The notes below the pieces were generated by a model. The model had not been told where the DNA came from. It saw nothing but the letters and a program-made list of their open reading frames with translations, and did not search any database. A program made the translations under genes and the position numbers. Shown here in pieces: positions 35,550-44,070 of a stretch of 64,000 bases of DNA. Source of the stretch: Timonella corticicola (GTDB taxonomy: Bacteria > Actinomycetota > Actinomycetes > Actinomycetales > Cellulomonadaceae). How positions within the stretch are numbered: the first letter of the stretch is position 1; every line of letters starts with the position of its first letter. The DNA is taken from assembly GCF_042683685.1 (NCBI RefSeq), contig NZ_JBHUOP010000001.1, positions 62,001 through 126,000 of the forward strand, written 5' to 3'.

Positions 35550-37016
35550 ATGGGGCACAACCAGACACAGACGCCAACACTTCCCAGACAGGCCGTTCGC
35601 CGATATGCAATCGGATCAATAGGCACCGGCGGATTTGGCACTCTTCCCGGACTCGTACTGGTGTACTTCCTGACCGATTCCCTGGGCGTGACGGCGCTCG
35701 CGGCAGGTGTCATCATGACGGTGGCCAAGCTCTGGGATGTCGTGATCGACCCACTGCTTGGATCGCTGTCAGATGCAAGCCTGAAACGCACGGGTTCACG
35801 CAGGCGGTTCATGCTTCTCGGCGCGCTCCTACTGCCCGTGTCCTTTGTGCTCATGTTTGCCGTTCCACCAGGGTTGACCGGATGGGGAGCGGCAGCATGG
35901 GTTCTCGTGTTCTTCACGGCGTGCGCCACGGCCTTCTCACTGTTCCAAGTGCCCTACATCGCGCTTCCTGCGGAACTCAGCGATGACTACGATGACCGCA
36001 CCCGCATTTTGACGTGGCGGGTGGTCGTGCTGACTATCGGGATCCTCGCCTTCGGTGGTGGAGGCCCGGCGCTTCGTGAACTTGCCGGTGACAATGTGCG
36101 GCTTGGCTACATCATCATGGCTCTTGTCGCGGCATTCGCTTTTGGTTGGGCATTCTGGTTATCCTCCAGGGTCGCACCGGTTTCCGCACCTGCACCCGAA
36201 TCAGAGCGGGTGCGTATCCCGGTCTCGCAATGGCCCGCGATCCTCGGAAACTCCTACCAAGAGGCGCTTGGCCTGCTTCGTGCCAACGTCGCATTTCGGG
36301 CTTTACTCGGTGCCTTCTTCGCTCAAGCACTCGCCACTGGGCTCATGCTCGCGTCAGCTCAGTACGTGGCCACCTGGGTGATGGACTCCCAAGCCGCTGT
36401 GACCTACCTGTTTGTGGCTCTCATCGGGCCCGCGCTCTTCATGGCACCGGTTTGGGGCCGTCTGGCGCTGCGAGTCGGTAAGGAGAAGGCCTTTGTCTAT
36501 GCTTCCCTCGTGTTTCTTGCCGGAGCACTTGCCCTGGGCGGTCTCCTCTGGTGGGAACCGGGAATATGGGTCTACATCGCGGTCGCGGTCTGCGGCGGGG
36601 CGTATGCCGGAATGCAGAGTCTACCAATGGCGATGCTGCCCGATGTCATCTCGTATTCGCTCGATAACGCACGTCAGGAACGGAAAGAATCCGAATCGTC
36701 GCAGGGTCCGAAGAACAGCGAAACCGGAGCCGGTACCTTTGGCGGTACCTGGACCGCAGGGGAGACCACGGGAATGGCACTCGGAACCACGCTGATGACG
36801 GTCCTGCTTGCTGTGAGCGGCTATATCGAGTCAACTGCGGGGCAGACCGTAACCCAACCTGACAGTGCCGTGACCGCCATTGTCGTCGCCTTCTCGATCG
36901 CCCCCGCAGTGTGCGTCGCGTTGAGTCTTGTTCCGCTACTGCGCTACCCTCTGCGTCGTCACGACATCAGTGGTCCCCATACGCCTGAAACGTCCTCACA
37001 GTCCATACACGGATGA
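35550..37016 (+). CDS. MFS transporter, GPH/MelB-like
   Basis: 488 residues from ATG 35550 (TTG 35520 and ATG 35538 are alternatives without a clear ribosome site). Twelve hydrophobic segments are predicted. After the first helix come DVVIDPLLGSLSD and SRRRFMLLG, hallmarks of the glycoside–pentoside–hexuronide:cation symporter family, and YIALPAELSDDYDDRTRI is the family's second conserved loop. The substrate is unknown, probably a sugar, glycoside or related solute. The downstream decarboxylase starts 46 bp later, hinting at a linked function. Confidence 0.85.
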   Translation: MGHNQTQTPTLPRQAVRRYAIGSIGTGGFGTLPGLVLVYFLTDSLGVTALAAGVIMTVAKLWDVVIDPLLGSLSDASLKRTGSRRRFMLLGALLLPVSFVLMFAVPPGLTGWGAAAWVLVFFTACATAFSLFQVPYIALPAELSDDYDDRTRILTWRVVVLTIGILAFGGGGPALRELAGDNVRLGYIIMALVAAFAFGWAFWLSSRVAPVSAPAPESERVRIPVSQWPAILGNSYQEALGLLRANVAFRALLGAFFAQALATGLMLASAQYVATWVMDSQAAVTYLFVALIGPALFMAPVWGRLALRVGKEKAFVYASLVFLAGALALGGLLWWEPGIWVYIAVAVCGGAYAGMQSLPMAMLPDVISYSLDNARQERKESESSQGPKNSETGAGTFGGTWTAGETTGMALGTTLMTVLLAVSGYIESTAGQTVTQPDSAVTAIVVAFSIAPAVCVALSLVPLLRYPLRRHDISGPHTPETSSQSIHG

Positions 37017-37062
37017 GAACGGCACGCCTACACCCACCCACCTCGCGAATCGGAGTCGCCTC

Positions 37063-38595
37063 GTGAACGAACTATCGCCGCGTGCCCAACGCATCATCGA
37101 AGATATCCAGAAGATTCGCGTCAACGATGCCCCAACCCATGGCGGGCGAGTGCTCAGCTATGTGTATGACTCAGGCATTGCAGAACTCGACGAACTAGCA
37201 GCAGCCGCCGCCCGCGAGGTTCAAGCCGTCAACGGCCTTGACCCCACTACGTTCCCATCAATCGCGGTGATGGAACGAGACCTGCTTGGATTCACCCGGG
37301 CAGCACTCAACGGAGGAGACGACGTCTTCGGCAACGTGACGACCGGCGGCACCGAGTCGTGTCTGCTCGCGATCAAGACCGCGCGAGATGTGTGGCGTGC
37401 CAAGAATAAACAGTTCGGGAGGCATGCCGTAGGTCGAATAGTCGCGCCGTCAACCGTGCACGCGGCAATCCACAAGGCTGCGGCCTACTTCGACCTCACG
37501 CTCGATCTCGTTCCCGTGGATCCGACGACCGGTGCGGTGAGCGCGGAAGCGGTCATCAACCGTTTGGACTCCGATGTTGCGGTGGTCGTCCTGTCAGCAC
37601 CGAACTATCCCTACGCCCAATTGGACCCCATCGAGAAGGTCGCTCGGGTAACCCTCGAGCGCGATATCGCTTTGCACGTTGACGCGTGTATCGGGGGATT
37701 CGCACTGCCATGGTGGCAAGGAGTCGCGCAACCCTGGGATTTCTCGGTCCCTGGCGTCACCTCAATCTCGGCAGATCTCCACAAGTACGGGTATGCACCG
37801 AAAGGCATATCGATTCTGTTGCAGCGCGGTGTGCAGCGGCACCGCGCGCAGTACTTCTCAATCGTTGGCTGGCCTGGTTATCCAGTGGTCAACCCAACCC
37901 TGCTTGGCTCCAAATCAGCCGGACCAATCGCTTCCGCGTGGGCCATCACCTCGTATCTGGGGAAGGAGGGGTTCGCCGAACTGGTTGCCCGGACACAACG
38001 GGCCACTCAAGAACTGATAGACGGAATGTCCCAGGTGGTGGGACTGCGGGTTCAAGGTGATCCCACAGGGCCGTTGTTCGCGATCGTGTGCGATGAGGCA
38101 GTGCGCCCGAGCGAACGGGTCGATCCGCACCTCCTTGTCGACGAACTGCGCACCCGCGGCTGGTTCTTTCAGTCCCAGCCCGGTTGCTTCCAAGCAGACG
38201 GATCGTCGCTGCCACACTCGGCTCACCTCACCATCACGCCGGTTATCGCTGATCAGACGGAAGACCTCTTGGACGCCGTACGGCAGTCCGCGAACATCGT
38301 TCGAGGGCGGTCCTCTGCCGGACAGAGCGAACTCGTGCACAAGGCCGCTGCCGCGGTTATGGGAGTGCTGGCACAGCATGGTGTTGGCGCAGACGGCAGT
38401 GGCGTCGACGACGTACCGAGCCAGGTGATCCACCAACTTCTTGCCGTCCTGGGATTTGATCCTGGAGTGGGTGATCTGCCAACAGACATGTCCTCTCTAC
38501 TCGCCACGGCTCAACGTATCCCTTCCCCCATCGCACAGCGGTTACTCACAGAGGTTCTCGCGCTCGTGGTGCAACCGGCAGCGGACCCGTTCTAG
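37063..38595 (+). CDS. Pyridoxal-dependent decarboxylase / sphingosine-1-phosphate lyase-like
   Basis: 510 residues from GTG 37063, which has a GGAG site 7 bp upstream; the frame is open into the MFS gene. It is a fold-type I PLP enzyme of the group II decarboxylase family. TTGGTESCLLAIK is the phosphate-binding region, HVDACIGGFALPWW contains the cofactor Asp, and SADLHKYGYAPKG contains the Schiff-base Lys. The S-A-D-x-H-K-Y-G-Y-x-x-K-G form is closest to sphingosine-1-phosphate lyase-like proteins. The substrate is uncertain: amino acid decarboxylation or a lyase reaction. The C-terminal ~80 residues are an extra helical region. Confidence 0.82.
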   Translation: MNELSPRAQRIIEDIQKIRVNDAPTHGGRVLSYVYDSGIAELDELAAAAAREVQAVNGLDPTTFPSIAVMERDLLGFTRAALNGGDDVFGNVTTGGTESCLLAIKTARDVWRAKNKQFGRHAVGRIVAPSTVHAAIHKAAAYFDLTLDLVPVDPTTGAVSAEAVINRLDSDVAVVVLSAPNYPYAQLDPIEKVARVTLERDIALHVDACIGGFALPWWQGVAQPWDFSVPGVTSISADLHKYGYAPKGISILLQRGVQRHRAQYFSIVGWPGYPVVNPTLLGSKSAGPIASAWAITSYLGKEGFAELVARTQRATQELIDGMSQVVGLRVQGDPTGPLFAIVCDEAVRPSERVDPHLLVDELRTRGWFFQSQPGCFQADGSSLPHSAHLTITPVIADQTEDLLDAVRQSANIVRGRSSAGQSELVHKAAAAVMGVLAQHGVGADGSGVDDVPSQVIHQLLAVLGFDPGVGDLPTDMSSLLATAQRIPSPIAQRLLTEVLALVVQPAADPF

Positions 38596-38662
38596 GTCTG
38601 GCCGCGACCAGTCCTCGAAATGCTGTTCCCCAACACGTTGGATCTGTTCTAGCCTTGAAGAC

Positions 38663-39967
38663 ATGACAGAACTTGTGGACGCAACCAATCAGCAATCACG
38701 CGACGATGTAACGGAGCAGGTACTCGCGATTGCTCGCCGTGCAAAGATCGCCTCACGGGCGCTTGCAACTGCAACCCGCGGGACAAAAGATGCGGTACTC
38801 GAGGCCATTGCCCAGGCTCTCGTGGAGAACAGCGTCCGCCTCATTGAGGCAAACGCACTCGACCTTGAGCGAGGGCGCGCGACCAACATGAAGACGGGGT
38901 TGCTGGACAGACTTGCCCTGAACGAGGAACGCATCATCGCGATTGCGGATGCACTGCGTGAGGTTGCTTCGCTGCAGGACCCTGTGGGCGAGGTCGTGCG
39001 TGGTTCGCGTCTGCCAAATGGATTGCGGCTGACCCAGGTGCGCGTGCCCATGGGAGTCGTGGGCATGATCTACGAGGCTCGCCCGAATGTCACGGTTGAT
39101 GCTGCCGCACTGAGCCTCAAAAGCGGAAACGCCGTGATCCTACGTGGCGGTTCAGCCGCCGCATCCTCAAACGCCGTGATCGTTGAGATCCTCCGGGAAA
39201 CGCTTGAGACTCAAGGACTGCCAGCCGATCTGGTCCAGACCGTCGATCCGTTCGGGCGTCCAGGGGGCGTTGCGCTCATGCATGCCCGTGGCCTTGTGGA
39301 TGTTCTGGTACCACGTGGAGGAGCAGATCTGATCCAGACCGTGGTCCGTGAATCGACTGTGCCGGTCATCGAGACCGGTGTCGGAAACTGCCACATTTAC
39401 GTGCACGAGGACGCCGACGTGGAGATGGCAGTCAACATCATCGTGAACTCCAAGACTCAGCGTGTTGGCGTATGCAATGCCGCAGAGACGTTGTTGGTCC
39501 ACAAGGACGCCGCAGAACGGATTCTTCCTGCCGTATACGCTGCCCTGGCAGCAGAGAACGTGACATTCCACGTTGATCCAGAGGCTGCCACGTTTGGTGC
39601 GGATGGCCCGGTATTTGTCGAAGCCACAGACCATGACTGGGCAACCGAATATGGCTCGTACGACCTGGCTGTCCGCGTGGTGGACTCGCTCGATCAAGCG
39701 ATCGACCACATCCGCACATGGACCTCTGGGCATACCGAGGCAATCGTGACGGCTTCGTATGAGGCATCAGAACGATTCATCGCGGAACTCGACTCCGCGG
39801 CGATCATGGTGAATGCCTCAACTCGGTTCACTGATGGCGGACAGTTCGGTCTCGGGGCCGAAATCGGGATATCCACCCAGAAGTTGCATGCTCGTGGCCC
39901 AATGGGGCTTCCTGAGCTCACCACCACCAAGTGGATTGTACGTGGTGAGGGTCAGATCCGAGGTTAG
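38663..39967 (+). CDS. proA: Glutamate-5-semialdehyde dehydrogenase
   Basis: A 434-residue second enzyme of proline synthesis, reducing gamma-glutamyl phosphate with NADPH. ATG 38663 gives the usual length; the frame is open upstream but runs antisense-like through the preceding gene. Motifs are MIYEARPNVTVDAAALSLKSGN, VGNCHIYVHEDAD and RVGVCNAAETLLVH with the catalytic Cys. It ends GPMGLPELTTTKW, a ProA signature. It works with proB at 34111. Confidence 0.97.
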   Translation: MTELVDATNQQSRDDVTEQVLAIARRAKIASRALATATRGTKDAVLEAIAQALVENSVRLIEANALDLERGRATNMKTGLLDRLALNEERIIAIADALREVASLQDPVGEVVRGSRLPNGLRLTQVRVPMGVVGMIYEARPNVTVDAAALSLKSGNAVILRGGSAAASSNAVIVEILRETLETQGLPADLVQTVDPFGRPGGVALMHARGLVDVLVPRGGADLIQTVVRESTVPVIETGVGNCHIYVHEDADVEMAVNIIVNSKTQRVGVCNAAETLLVHKDAAERILPAVYAALAAENVTFHVDPEAATFGADGPVFVEATDHDWATEYGSYDLAVRVVDSLDQAIDHIRTWTSGHTEAIVTASYEASERFIAELDSAAIMVNASTRFTDGGQFGLGAEIGISTQKLHARGPMGLPELTTTKWIVRGEGQIRG

Positions 39968-40178
39968 GGATTTTCACAGGGGAGCCCCTTAAACTAGGCT
40001 GTGCGTCAGTGGAACCAAGCCGCTGAGAATGATTCGAACGGCGTGGCCTGACCAAAGAAACCGAAGGAACGTCACGTCTGGCGTGCTTTATTCAAGCGCG
40101 CTGGACATGAGACACTTGAACTTCGGGTGAAAATGCGTGTCATCCGCACGCACCGAATTGAACCACTGGAGGACCCAA
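39968..40178 (+). other. Leader region with possible RNA fold before a small membrane gene
   Basis: 211 bp without a gene. GTCAG near 40005 can pair with CTGAC near 40047, enclosing TGG-AA-CCA and GCCG…CGGC stems, a three-way-junction-like arrangement. The GGGGAGC and CTGAGA strings resemble parts of a TPP riboswitch, but the required 3' half is missing, so I do not call it one. Confidence 0.3.
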
Positions 40179-40328
40179 GTGTCTGCACTTGTTCTAGCAG
40201 CAGCGAACGCTGAGGTTGTCAACGAACTTCCCATTGCCCCATCCGGCTACGGAATCATTGCTTTCACTGTGCTCATTGCATCGCTGATCGTGACGTACGC
40301 CTTCCGCAGCGTCGGTACCCGCCACTGA
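40179..40328 (+). CDS. Small single-pass membrane protein
   Basis: 49 residues from GTG 40179, with a strong GGAGGA site 8 bp upstream. A polar start (SALVLAAANAEVVNE) is followed by one hydrophobic helix (GYGIIAFTVLIASLIVTYAF) and the tail RSVGTRH. The function is unknown. The tight ribosome site, clean membrane helix and position 16 bp before nadD support a real gene. Confidence 0.7.
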   Translation: MSALVLAAANAEVVNELPIAPSGYGIIAFTVLIASLIVTYAFRSVGTRH

Positions 40329-40344
40329 GTGAAGCACCTGGGCG

Positions 40345-40971
40345 TTGAACATTCCTAAGGCTAGGGAACACGCGCGGGTCGGTGTGATGGGTGGAACCTT
40401 CGATCCAATCCACCACGGACACCTGGTTGCCGCGAGCGAGGTAGCCGCACAATATGACTTGGATGAGGTTATCTTCGTCCCCACCGGGCAGCCTTCGTTC
40501 AAGCAGAATCAGCAGGTGACGGAGGCGGAACACCGTTACCTGATGACGGTCATCGCGACCGCATCAAACCCACGCTTCACCGTGAGCAGGGTCGATATTG
40601 AACGCGAAGGCCTGACCTATACAGTGGACACACTGCGCGACCTCAAGCAGGACCGCCCTGACGATGAACTGTTCTTCATCACGGGTGCCGATGCGGTCAC
40701 GCAGATGGCACAGTGGAAGGATGCCGACATGTTGTGGAATATGGCCCAGTTTGTCGGTGTGACGCGCCCAGGACACGACATTGATCTTTCAGGTCTTCCC
40801 CAGGACAGCGTGAAGATTCTCGAAGTCCCAGCAATGGCGATCTCCTCAACCAACTGCCGTGACCGCGCCCGCAATGGCCAACCTGTCTGGTATCTCGTGC
40901 CAGATGGGGTGGTTCAATACATTGCGAAGCACGGTCTGTACCAGCAAGAAGGTACTGAGGTATCTCAATGA
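40345..40971 (+). CDS. nadD: Nicotinate-nucleotide adenylyltransferase
   Basis: 208 residues from TTG 40345; NadD joins nicotinate mononucleotide to ATP in NAD synthesis. The nucleotidyltransferase motif GVMGGTFDPIHHGHL lies near the N-terminus and the second signature ISSTNCRDR near residue 172 (ISST-x-x-R type). FITGADAV and W-K-D-A are family-typical. A GTG at 40384 would shorten it to just before GGTFDP and is less likely. It overlaps the next gene by 4 bp. Confidence 0.95.
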   Translation: MNIPKAREHARVGVMGGTFDPIHHGHLVAASEVAAQYDLDEVIFVPTGQPSFKQNQQVTEAEHRYLMTVIATASNPRFTVSRVDIEREGLTYTVDTLRDLKQDRPDDELFFITGADAVTQMAQWKDADMLWNMAQFVGVTRPGHDIDLSGLPQDSVKILEVPAMAISSTNCRDRARNGQPVWYLVPDGVVQYIAKHGLYQQEGTEVSQ

Positions 40972-42641
40972 GCAGCCCGAACCCCCACGACGAGCAAGGC
41001 CGTCCTCTGACTCGACGTGAACTACGTGAGTTGGCGGAGAAACAGGCTATGCTCGCCACGCCGAATCCACAGGTCAATGCAGCGCCGCAACCTGCTTTTC
41101 CGCCAACCGCACAGGCCGTTTCAACGCCCGCGCCCACACACCAGTCCGCACCACCGGTCCGAAGGACGACGGCGCGCCCTGCTCCCACACGGTCGGTTCC
41201 AGGTGCGAATACACCGATTCCTCATGAGGCCATCGGTCGCTCGCAGCGTCCAGGTACGGACAACCGTCCGTCGGGTGTGCAGTCAGGCGTGCCGCAACAG
41301 TCACCTGCAGGGCGCAGTCCCGAGGGAACGTCTCACAGGTCGCGCGCACAGGCGCAACCAGTCTCACCACAAGCCAGTGCTCCTGCATCAGAGCAGGGTG
41401 GGCTTCGATCGCGTCCGGTGGTTACTCCAACGGAGCAGCCAGTCCAGGTGACTCGTCGTTCGATGTACACCCAGGCTCCTGCTGCTGGCGTACCACAGGT
41501 GACTCCACCTGCTCAGGCTGGTGCCGTGCGTATGCTTGAGGAAACGGGAACCCTATCTCGGCTTGTCGATCCCCGTGAGTTTGAACCTTCGCGTCAGCCC
41601 GTGGCTCCACCGCGACAAGGGCCCTCCGAAGATCGTGCACGGATGTTAGAGGCAAATACCGCGACGGCCCCGGCCGTGCCGCGCAGCAACCTCGCGGGTT
41701 TTATGCGGCAGGCACCCCCAAGTAGCCAGATCCCACGTGTTGAGCAGGACGAACACGGTAACTGGCGGGCGAGTTCCGGTGCCGAGGTTCAAGACCGTGT
41801 TGCACAGACCGGTGCCGTGCTTCCTCAGTGGAATGCAGGATCGTCCCCCTTTGCCGAGTTCAGCAGCAGGGTTGGACAGACTCAGGACGGAAATTCATTC
41901 ACGCCTCAACAGCAGGTCGGCGGTTCTGGTCTGCCTGCTCGCTCCTCAGCTTTTCAGGCACAGGGGCAGAGGGCGGAGGGCGCCGCTGGCTCAATCGAGG
42001 GTGAGCAGGCCCGAGAAACGGGCGTGACAGGCGGATTCACGGCAGCGACCGCTCCTCCCGCGTGGGAAGCGATCACGAGCGTCGATTCGACCCTGCCGGT
42101 TGATCCAACAGTCGGTGGCGTTGCGGTCAGCAGCCTCCTCGCACAGACTCAGTCGGCCACAAACCAGCCAGGACCGGGCGTGGGCGCTACTGGGCCGACT
42201 CCACTGGGAGGCGGTTTGAGTACGCCTCCAGGTTCACGCGGCCCGATTGTAGATGAGCCAACTGCTGCGATGGCGGCGGTCTCACAAGAGTTACCTCTGT
42301 CATTTGCCCCAGGATCAGGAGGAACTGGTGCACAAGGCCAACAGAACCCATTTGGGGCGGCACCTTTCGGTGAGCAGCCTGATCAGCAGCCCTCAGGTTT
42401 CGGAGATTTTGCTGGACTACAGGTGGATGAGACCGCTGAAGCCGAAGACCTGGACGAGGAAGACGCCGAACTCGACCACTCCTACACGTGGCTGCACTAC
42501 ATGATTCTTGTGGCCGTCGCATTCGTTCTGGGCATGGTGATCTGGAAAGTCGCGCTGGACTCCGAACCAGCAGACCGCGGCGCAGAGACCGAGGCAGCCT
42601 CCGTTTCGGTGAATGTGGACCCTCTTGCAATCAGAGCGTAG
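40968..42641 (+). CDS. Long disordered membrane-anchored protein (Pro/Gln/Ser-rich)
   Basis: 557 residues, ATGA-coupled to nadD; not recognised. It starts GRPLTRRELRELAEKQAM, a basic helix often seen at the N-terminus of actinobacterial envelope or division proteins. About 470 residues of low-complexity Pro/Gln/Ser/Thr/Gly sequence follow, then an acidic stretch (EAEDLDEEDAELDH), one membrane helix (YMILVAVAFVLGMVIW, about 510–527) and a ~30-residue tail. With one C-terminal helix the disordered bulk is probably cytoplasmic. The position between nadD and rsfS, where an LCP/LytR gene can occur in relatives, hints at an envelope or septum role; this is inference. Confidence 0.8.
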   Translation: MSSPNPHDEQGRPLTRRELRELAEKQAMLATPNPQVNAAPQPAFPPTAQAVSTPAPTHQSAPPVRRTTARPAPTRSVPGANTPIPHEAIGRSQRPGTDNRPSGVQSGVPQQSPAGRSPEGTSHRSRAQAQPVSPQASAPASEQGGLRSRPVVTPTEQPVQVTRRSMYTQAPAAGVPQVTPPAQAGAVRMLEETGTLSRLVDPREFEPSRQPVAPPRQGPSEDRARMLEANTATAPAVPRSNLAGFMRQAPPSSQIPRVEQDEHGNWRASSGAEVQDRVAQTGAVLPQWNAGSSPFAEFSSRVGQTQDGNSFTPQQQVGGSGLPARSSAFQAQGQRAEGAAGSIEGEQARETGVTGGFTAATAPPAWEAITSVDSTLPVDPTVGGVAVSSLLAQTQSATNQPGPGVGATGPTPLGGGLSTPPGSRGPIVDEPTAAMAAVSQELPLSFAPGSGGTGAQGQQNPFGAAPFGEQPDQQPSGFGDFAGLQVDETAEAEDLDEEDAELDHSYTWLHYMILVAVAFVLGMVIWKVALDSEPADRGAETEAASVSVNVDPLAIRA

Positions 42642-42744
42642 GAAGCAAGGTCACAGTGCTTGAGCGGTCTGAATGGCCCAAAATTCGTCATAATTGATAG
42701 ACAGTCAAGCAACACATCGGCGAGAGCCGAACAAAAGGAGAACC

Positions 42745-43182
42745 GTGGCAGCCACTGAGCGCGCAATTGAACTTGCAATCATCGCAGCCCGCGCGGCATC
42801 GGACCGTAAGGCAGCAGAGATCATTGCACTCGATGTGAGCGAGAACCTGGTCCTTACTGATGCCTTCGTGATCGCGTCGGGCAACAACGAACGCCAGGTT
42901 GGCGCGATCGTCGATGCAGTTGAGGAAGCTTTACACAAGGCTGGCGCTAAGCGCCTGCGCCGTGAGGGTAAGGAGGGCGGCCGCTGGGTTCTCATTGACT
43001 TCGGTGACGTGGTCGTTCACGTCCAGCACCAAGAAGACCGTGCTTTCTATGCGCTCGAGAAACTGTGGGCCGACTGCCCTGCCATCGAACTTCCGGAGGA
43101 CGCTCGCGGCGGTGACGGCTCAGCCCCAGAATACGAGTTGGATGAGTTTGGCTTTCCACTCGTTGAGGACACTGAGGACTGA
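42745..43182 (+). CDS. rsfS: Ribosome silencing factor RsfS
   Basis: 145 residues from GTG 42745 with an AAAAGGAGAA site. RsfS binds L14 and blocks subunit joining in starvation. Family motifs are DVSENLVLTDAFVIASGNNERQVGAIVDAVEE, EGKEGGRWVLIDFGDVVVHV and HQEDRAFYALEKLWADC. The usual length is ~120; the extra ~25 C-terminal residues are acidic. The next gene starts 3 bp after the stop, the common rsfS–phosphatase pair. Confidence 0.95.
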   Translation: MAATERAIELAIIAARAASDRKAAEIIALDVSENLVLTDAFVIASGNNERQVGAIVDAVEEALHKAGAKRLRREGKEGGRWVLIDFGDVVVHVQHQEDRAFYALEKLWADCPAIELPEDARGGDGSAPEYELDEFGFPLVEDTED

Positions 43183-43185
43183 GAT

Positions 43186-43869
43186 TTGACTGCCGGTTCT
43201 ATTGTCTTGGTGCGCCACGGGCGGACCGCCTATAACGCGGCGATGCGTTTACAAGGCCAGGTCGATATTGACCTTGATGAGGTTGGTCAGTGGCAGGCCG
43301 AAACCTCAGCCAAGGTATTGACGGAGATCATCGCTCCAACGCGCATCCTCACCTCTGACTTGAACCGCGCAATTGCCACGGCGCGTACGATCGGGGCTTG
43401 CTACGGCGTTGAACCGATCATTGACAAGCGAGTCCGCGAACGTTCATTCGGTCCTTGGGAAGGCATGACCGGCGAGGAGATCTCCGCCCGGTGGCCCGAG
43501 GAGTTTGCTGCGTGGCGTGGCGGTTCTGAACCAACCACCGTCGGTATCGAGCTCAAGCGCGACGTGGCCGAGCGTATGTGCGCGGTTATTCTTGAGAATG
43601 CTGCCCAGATGGCTGATTCCGAGACTCTCATGGTTGTCTCGCACGGTGCCGCGATCTCGTGTGCCATCGCCGGTCTGCTCGGGCAGGATGCCACGAGTTG
43701 GCGCGGCGTTGCGGGTATGAGCAACGTGCACTGGTCGCGTCTGGCCCGCAACACCTCACCTGGTGCGGAACCCGCGTGGCGTCTTGAACAGCACAATGTT
43801 GGTCCATCCGTCGTGTACGGCAAGAAGGCCTGGGAGAACGGTCCCGCCGACGTGTTTGTGGCGCTTTGA
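43186..43869 (+). CDS. Histidine phosphatase (phosphoglycerate mutase-like)
   Basis: 227 residues from TTG 43186. The RHG motif LVRHGRTAYN contains the catalytic His, the acid/base region is RERSFGPWEGM, and VSHGAAISCAIA contains the second active-site His. This branch, next to rsfS, is often annotated as a broad-specificity phosphatase or as glucosyl-3-phosphoglycerate phosphatase in mycobacteria (Rv2419c, same position). The same substrate here is plausible but unproven. Confidence 0.9.
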   Translation: MTAGSIVLVRHGRTAYNAAMRLQGQVDIDLDEVGQWQAETSAKVLTEIIAPTRILTSDLNRAIATARTIGACYGVEPIIDKRVRERSFGPWEGMTGEEISARWPEEFAAWRGGSEPTTVGIELKRDVAERMCAVILENAAQMADSETLMVVSHGAAISCAIAGLLGQDATSWRGVAGMSNVHWSRLARNTSPGAEPAWRLEQHNVGPSVVYGKKAWENGPADVFVAL

Positions 43870-43891
43870 TCAAACTCCACTGGTTTTATTG

Positions 43892-43944
43892 ACGACGAGG
43901 CCCTTCTGCCAGCGCACACTGCGCTGGCAGAAGGGCCTCGTCGT
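43892..43944 (+). terminator. Perfect 24-bp-stem hairpin, copy 1
   Basis: Perfect 24-nt arms (43892–43915, 43921–43944) with loop ACACT, followed by TCATTT. The arms read ACGACGAGGCCC…CCAGCGC. Almost the same hairpin recurs at 45154–45204. ATTGACGACGAG (43888–43899) leads into the stem. It is 22 bp after the phosphatase stop. Confidence 0.8.
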
Positions 43945-44070
43945 TCATTTGGCGCTCTCGCACCGAAACCGCTGCTGCGATCTCATCTGGTCAGAGGGCT
44001 CTTGTCGGCGTTGATCCGTGCCGATACTGTGAGCAGGTAGATTATCGAACATCAAGTGTGAGGTAGAGGG

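Noticed and set aside
39970..40080. TPP riboswitch suggested by GGGGAGC and CTGAGA
   Set aside because: The second conserved half of the THI element is absent, and the following genes are not thiamine genes.
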